This document shows, piece after piece, positions 63,393-64,000 of a DNA stretch of 64,000 bases (position 1 is its first letter; each line of letters begins with the position of its first letter). This stretch comes from Calothrix sp. PCC 7103. GTDB taxonomy: Bacteria > Cyanobacteriota > Cyanobacteriia > Cyanobacteriales > Nostocaceae. Location of the stretch: contig NZ_KB217478.1 in assembly GCF_000331305.1 (NCBI RefSeq), positions 8,683,433 to 8,747,432 of the forward strand. Reading direction: 5' to 3'. Position numbers and translations under genes: made by a program. The notes under the pieces are model-generated. The model saw nothing but the letters and a program-made list of their open reading frames with translations. It did not search any database and was not told where the DNA came from.

Positions 63393-64000
63393 ATGAAAAC
63401 CAAAATAATCAGTGCGATTAGTTTTGTGATTATAGCTTTTACGGCACCTGCTTACGCGCAACAATTAGTAAAACAGCAAGTTCTAGAAAATACAGACTCT
63501 TCAATAAATGTTCAAGTCTGGTCAGGTAGAGGAACAGCGATTGATTTCTCTGATGCCAAGGAACAAATAACTCAAATTTTTCTCGCTGACCCCAGCCGTT
63601 TTACTTATGCAACCGATACTCCATTATCTAGTGGTCAAGCGACAACGGTATTTATTCGTCGAATCAAGCCATTACAATTTCCAAATTTGACTACAGCGAA
63701 CGTTACGAACTTATTTGTCAAAACTAAAACAAGTGCAGGAAACTCACGACTATATACGTTTAATATCCAGCCAGGAGAAAATGAGCCACGATACAGCGCT
63801 TTAAATATGGCGCTCATAAACGCTAGTCAACAAAATAATCGTACTTTAGAAGTTGGTGATGGGCGCAAAGCAACATTGAGAGATATTGAGCGCGGTTTAG
63901 TTGCATCAATACGTCTGGGGTATGCTCCTGCTTCTGACCCTGTGGTGTCAAAGGTTAGGGAATTTGTAGCACAAGCCCTCAATACCTCAAATAAATCTTT
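63393..64000 (+). CDS. VirB9/TraK-like protein, cut by the window end
   Basis: The frame starts ATG at 63393, 4 bases after the virB10-like stop, and runs to the end of the window without a stop (about 202 residues). It has a signal peptide (IISAISFVIIAFTAPAYA|QQ). Then VWSGRGTAIDFSDAKEQI, TTVFIRRIKPLQFP and NVTNLFVKTKTSAG with YTFNIQPGE are the N-terminal beta-sandwich pattern of VirB9/TrbG/TraK proteins, where the G-x-xTxIxF start and the VxT...YxFxI strand are conserved. It forms the outer ring of the core complex with VirB10. Confidence 0.65.
   Translation, partial: MKTKIISAISFVIIAFTAPAYAQQLVKQQVLENTDSSINVQVWSGRGTAIDFSDAKEQITQIFLADPSRFTYATDTPLSSGQATTVFIRRIKPLQFPNLTTANVTNLFVKTKTSAGNSRLYTFNIQPGENEPRYSALNMALINASQQNNRTLEVGDGRKATLRDIERGLVASIRLGYAPASDPVVSKVREFVAQALNTSNKS

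Noticed and set aside
51002-64000. Prophage as the identity of the element after tRNA-Cys
   Set aside because: No capsid, terminase, portal or tail genes are visible; the cargo is a type IV secretion cluster.

Overview
The window comes from the chromosome of a filamentous, Nostocales-like cyanobacterium. The evidence is a kaiABC clock operon with the short KaiA typical of filamentous forms, followed by a TolC/HgdD-type outer-membrane gene; a photosystem II S4-domain protein; a carotenoid oxygenase; a giant kinase/AAA/GAF/PAS/GGDEF signalling protein; an SSB ending in DDIPF; and many short palindromic dispersed repeats. The DNA is AT-rich, yet the palindrome GGCGCC occurs about 95 times by eye, while the usual cyanobacterial HIP1 octamer GCGATCGC occurs once (50381). 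GGCGCC seems to hold the place HIP1 has in related genomes.

Layout. 0-8 kb: a prematurely ended PhoX phosphatase gene, a PcrA/UvrD helicase, a metallophosphoesterase and an ArnT-like glycosyltransferase, with two gene relics (LRV-type repeat protein, Uma2 nuclease). 8-16.3 kb: the clock locus, with a CBS-containing hybrid kinase whose receiver domains look degenerate, divergent from kaiA-kaiB-kaiC-tolC. 16.3-38.7 kb: ordinary housekeeping and signalling genes (GNAT, PSII S4 protein, cyclophilin, SDR, the 1843-residue kinase/GGDEF protein, carotenoid oxygenase, Nnr hydrate repair enzyme, SPOR-like protein, mnmA, frameshifted hicB, glutathionyl-hydroquinone reductase, HEAT lipoprotein, MalK-type ATPase, ssb).

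38.7-50.7 kb: a five-gene, same-strand block (39662-50718) of secreted DUF11/SdrD-B-like surface proteins around a 1271-residue predicted outer-membrane barrel. The last three genes are translationally packed. It looks like a dedicated surface-structure or secretion/anchoring system and is the best candidate here for an undescribed system.

50.9-64 kb: the left part of an apparent integrative conjugative element. An intact tRNA-Cys(GCA) is followed by a tyrosine recombinase, a convergent excisionase-like gene and relics of a second copy of that int/xis junction. Next comes a type IV secretion cluster in the order VirB2-like, VirB3-like, VirB4, VirB5-like, VirB6-like, VirB8-like, VirB10 and VirB9-like (cut by the window end). 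No relaxase, coupling protein or right attachment site is in view. The recombinase module almost lacks GGCGCC, whereas the secretion genes are rich in it, so the two parts may differ in age or origin.
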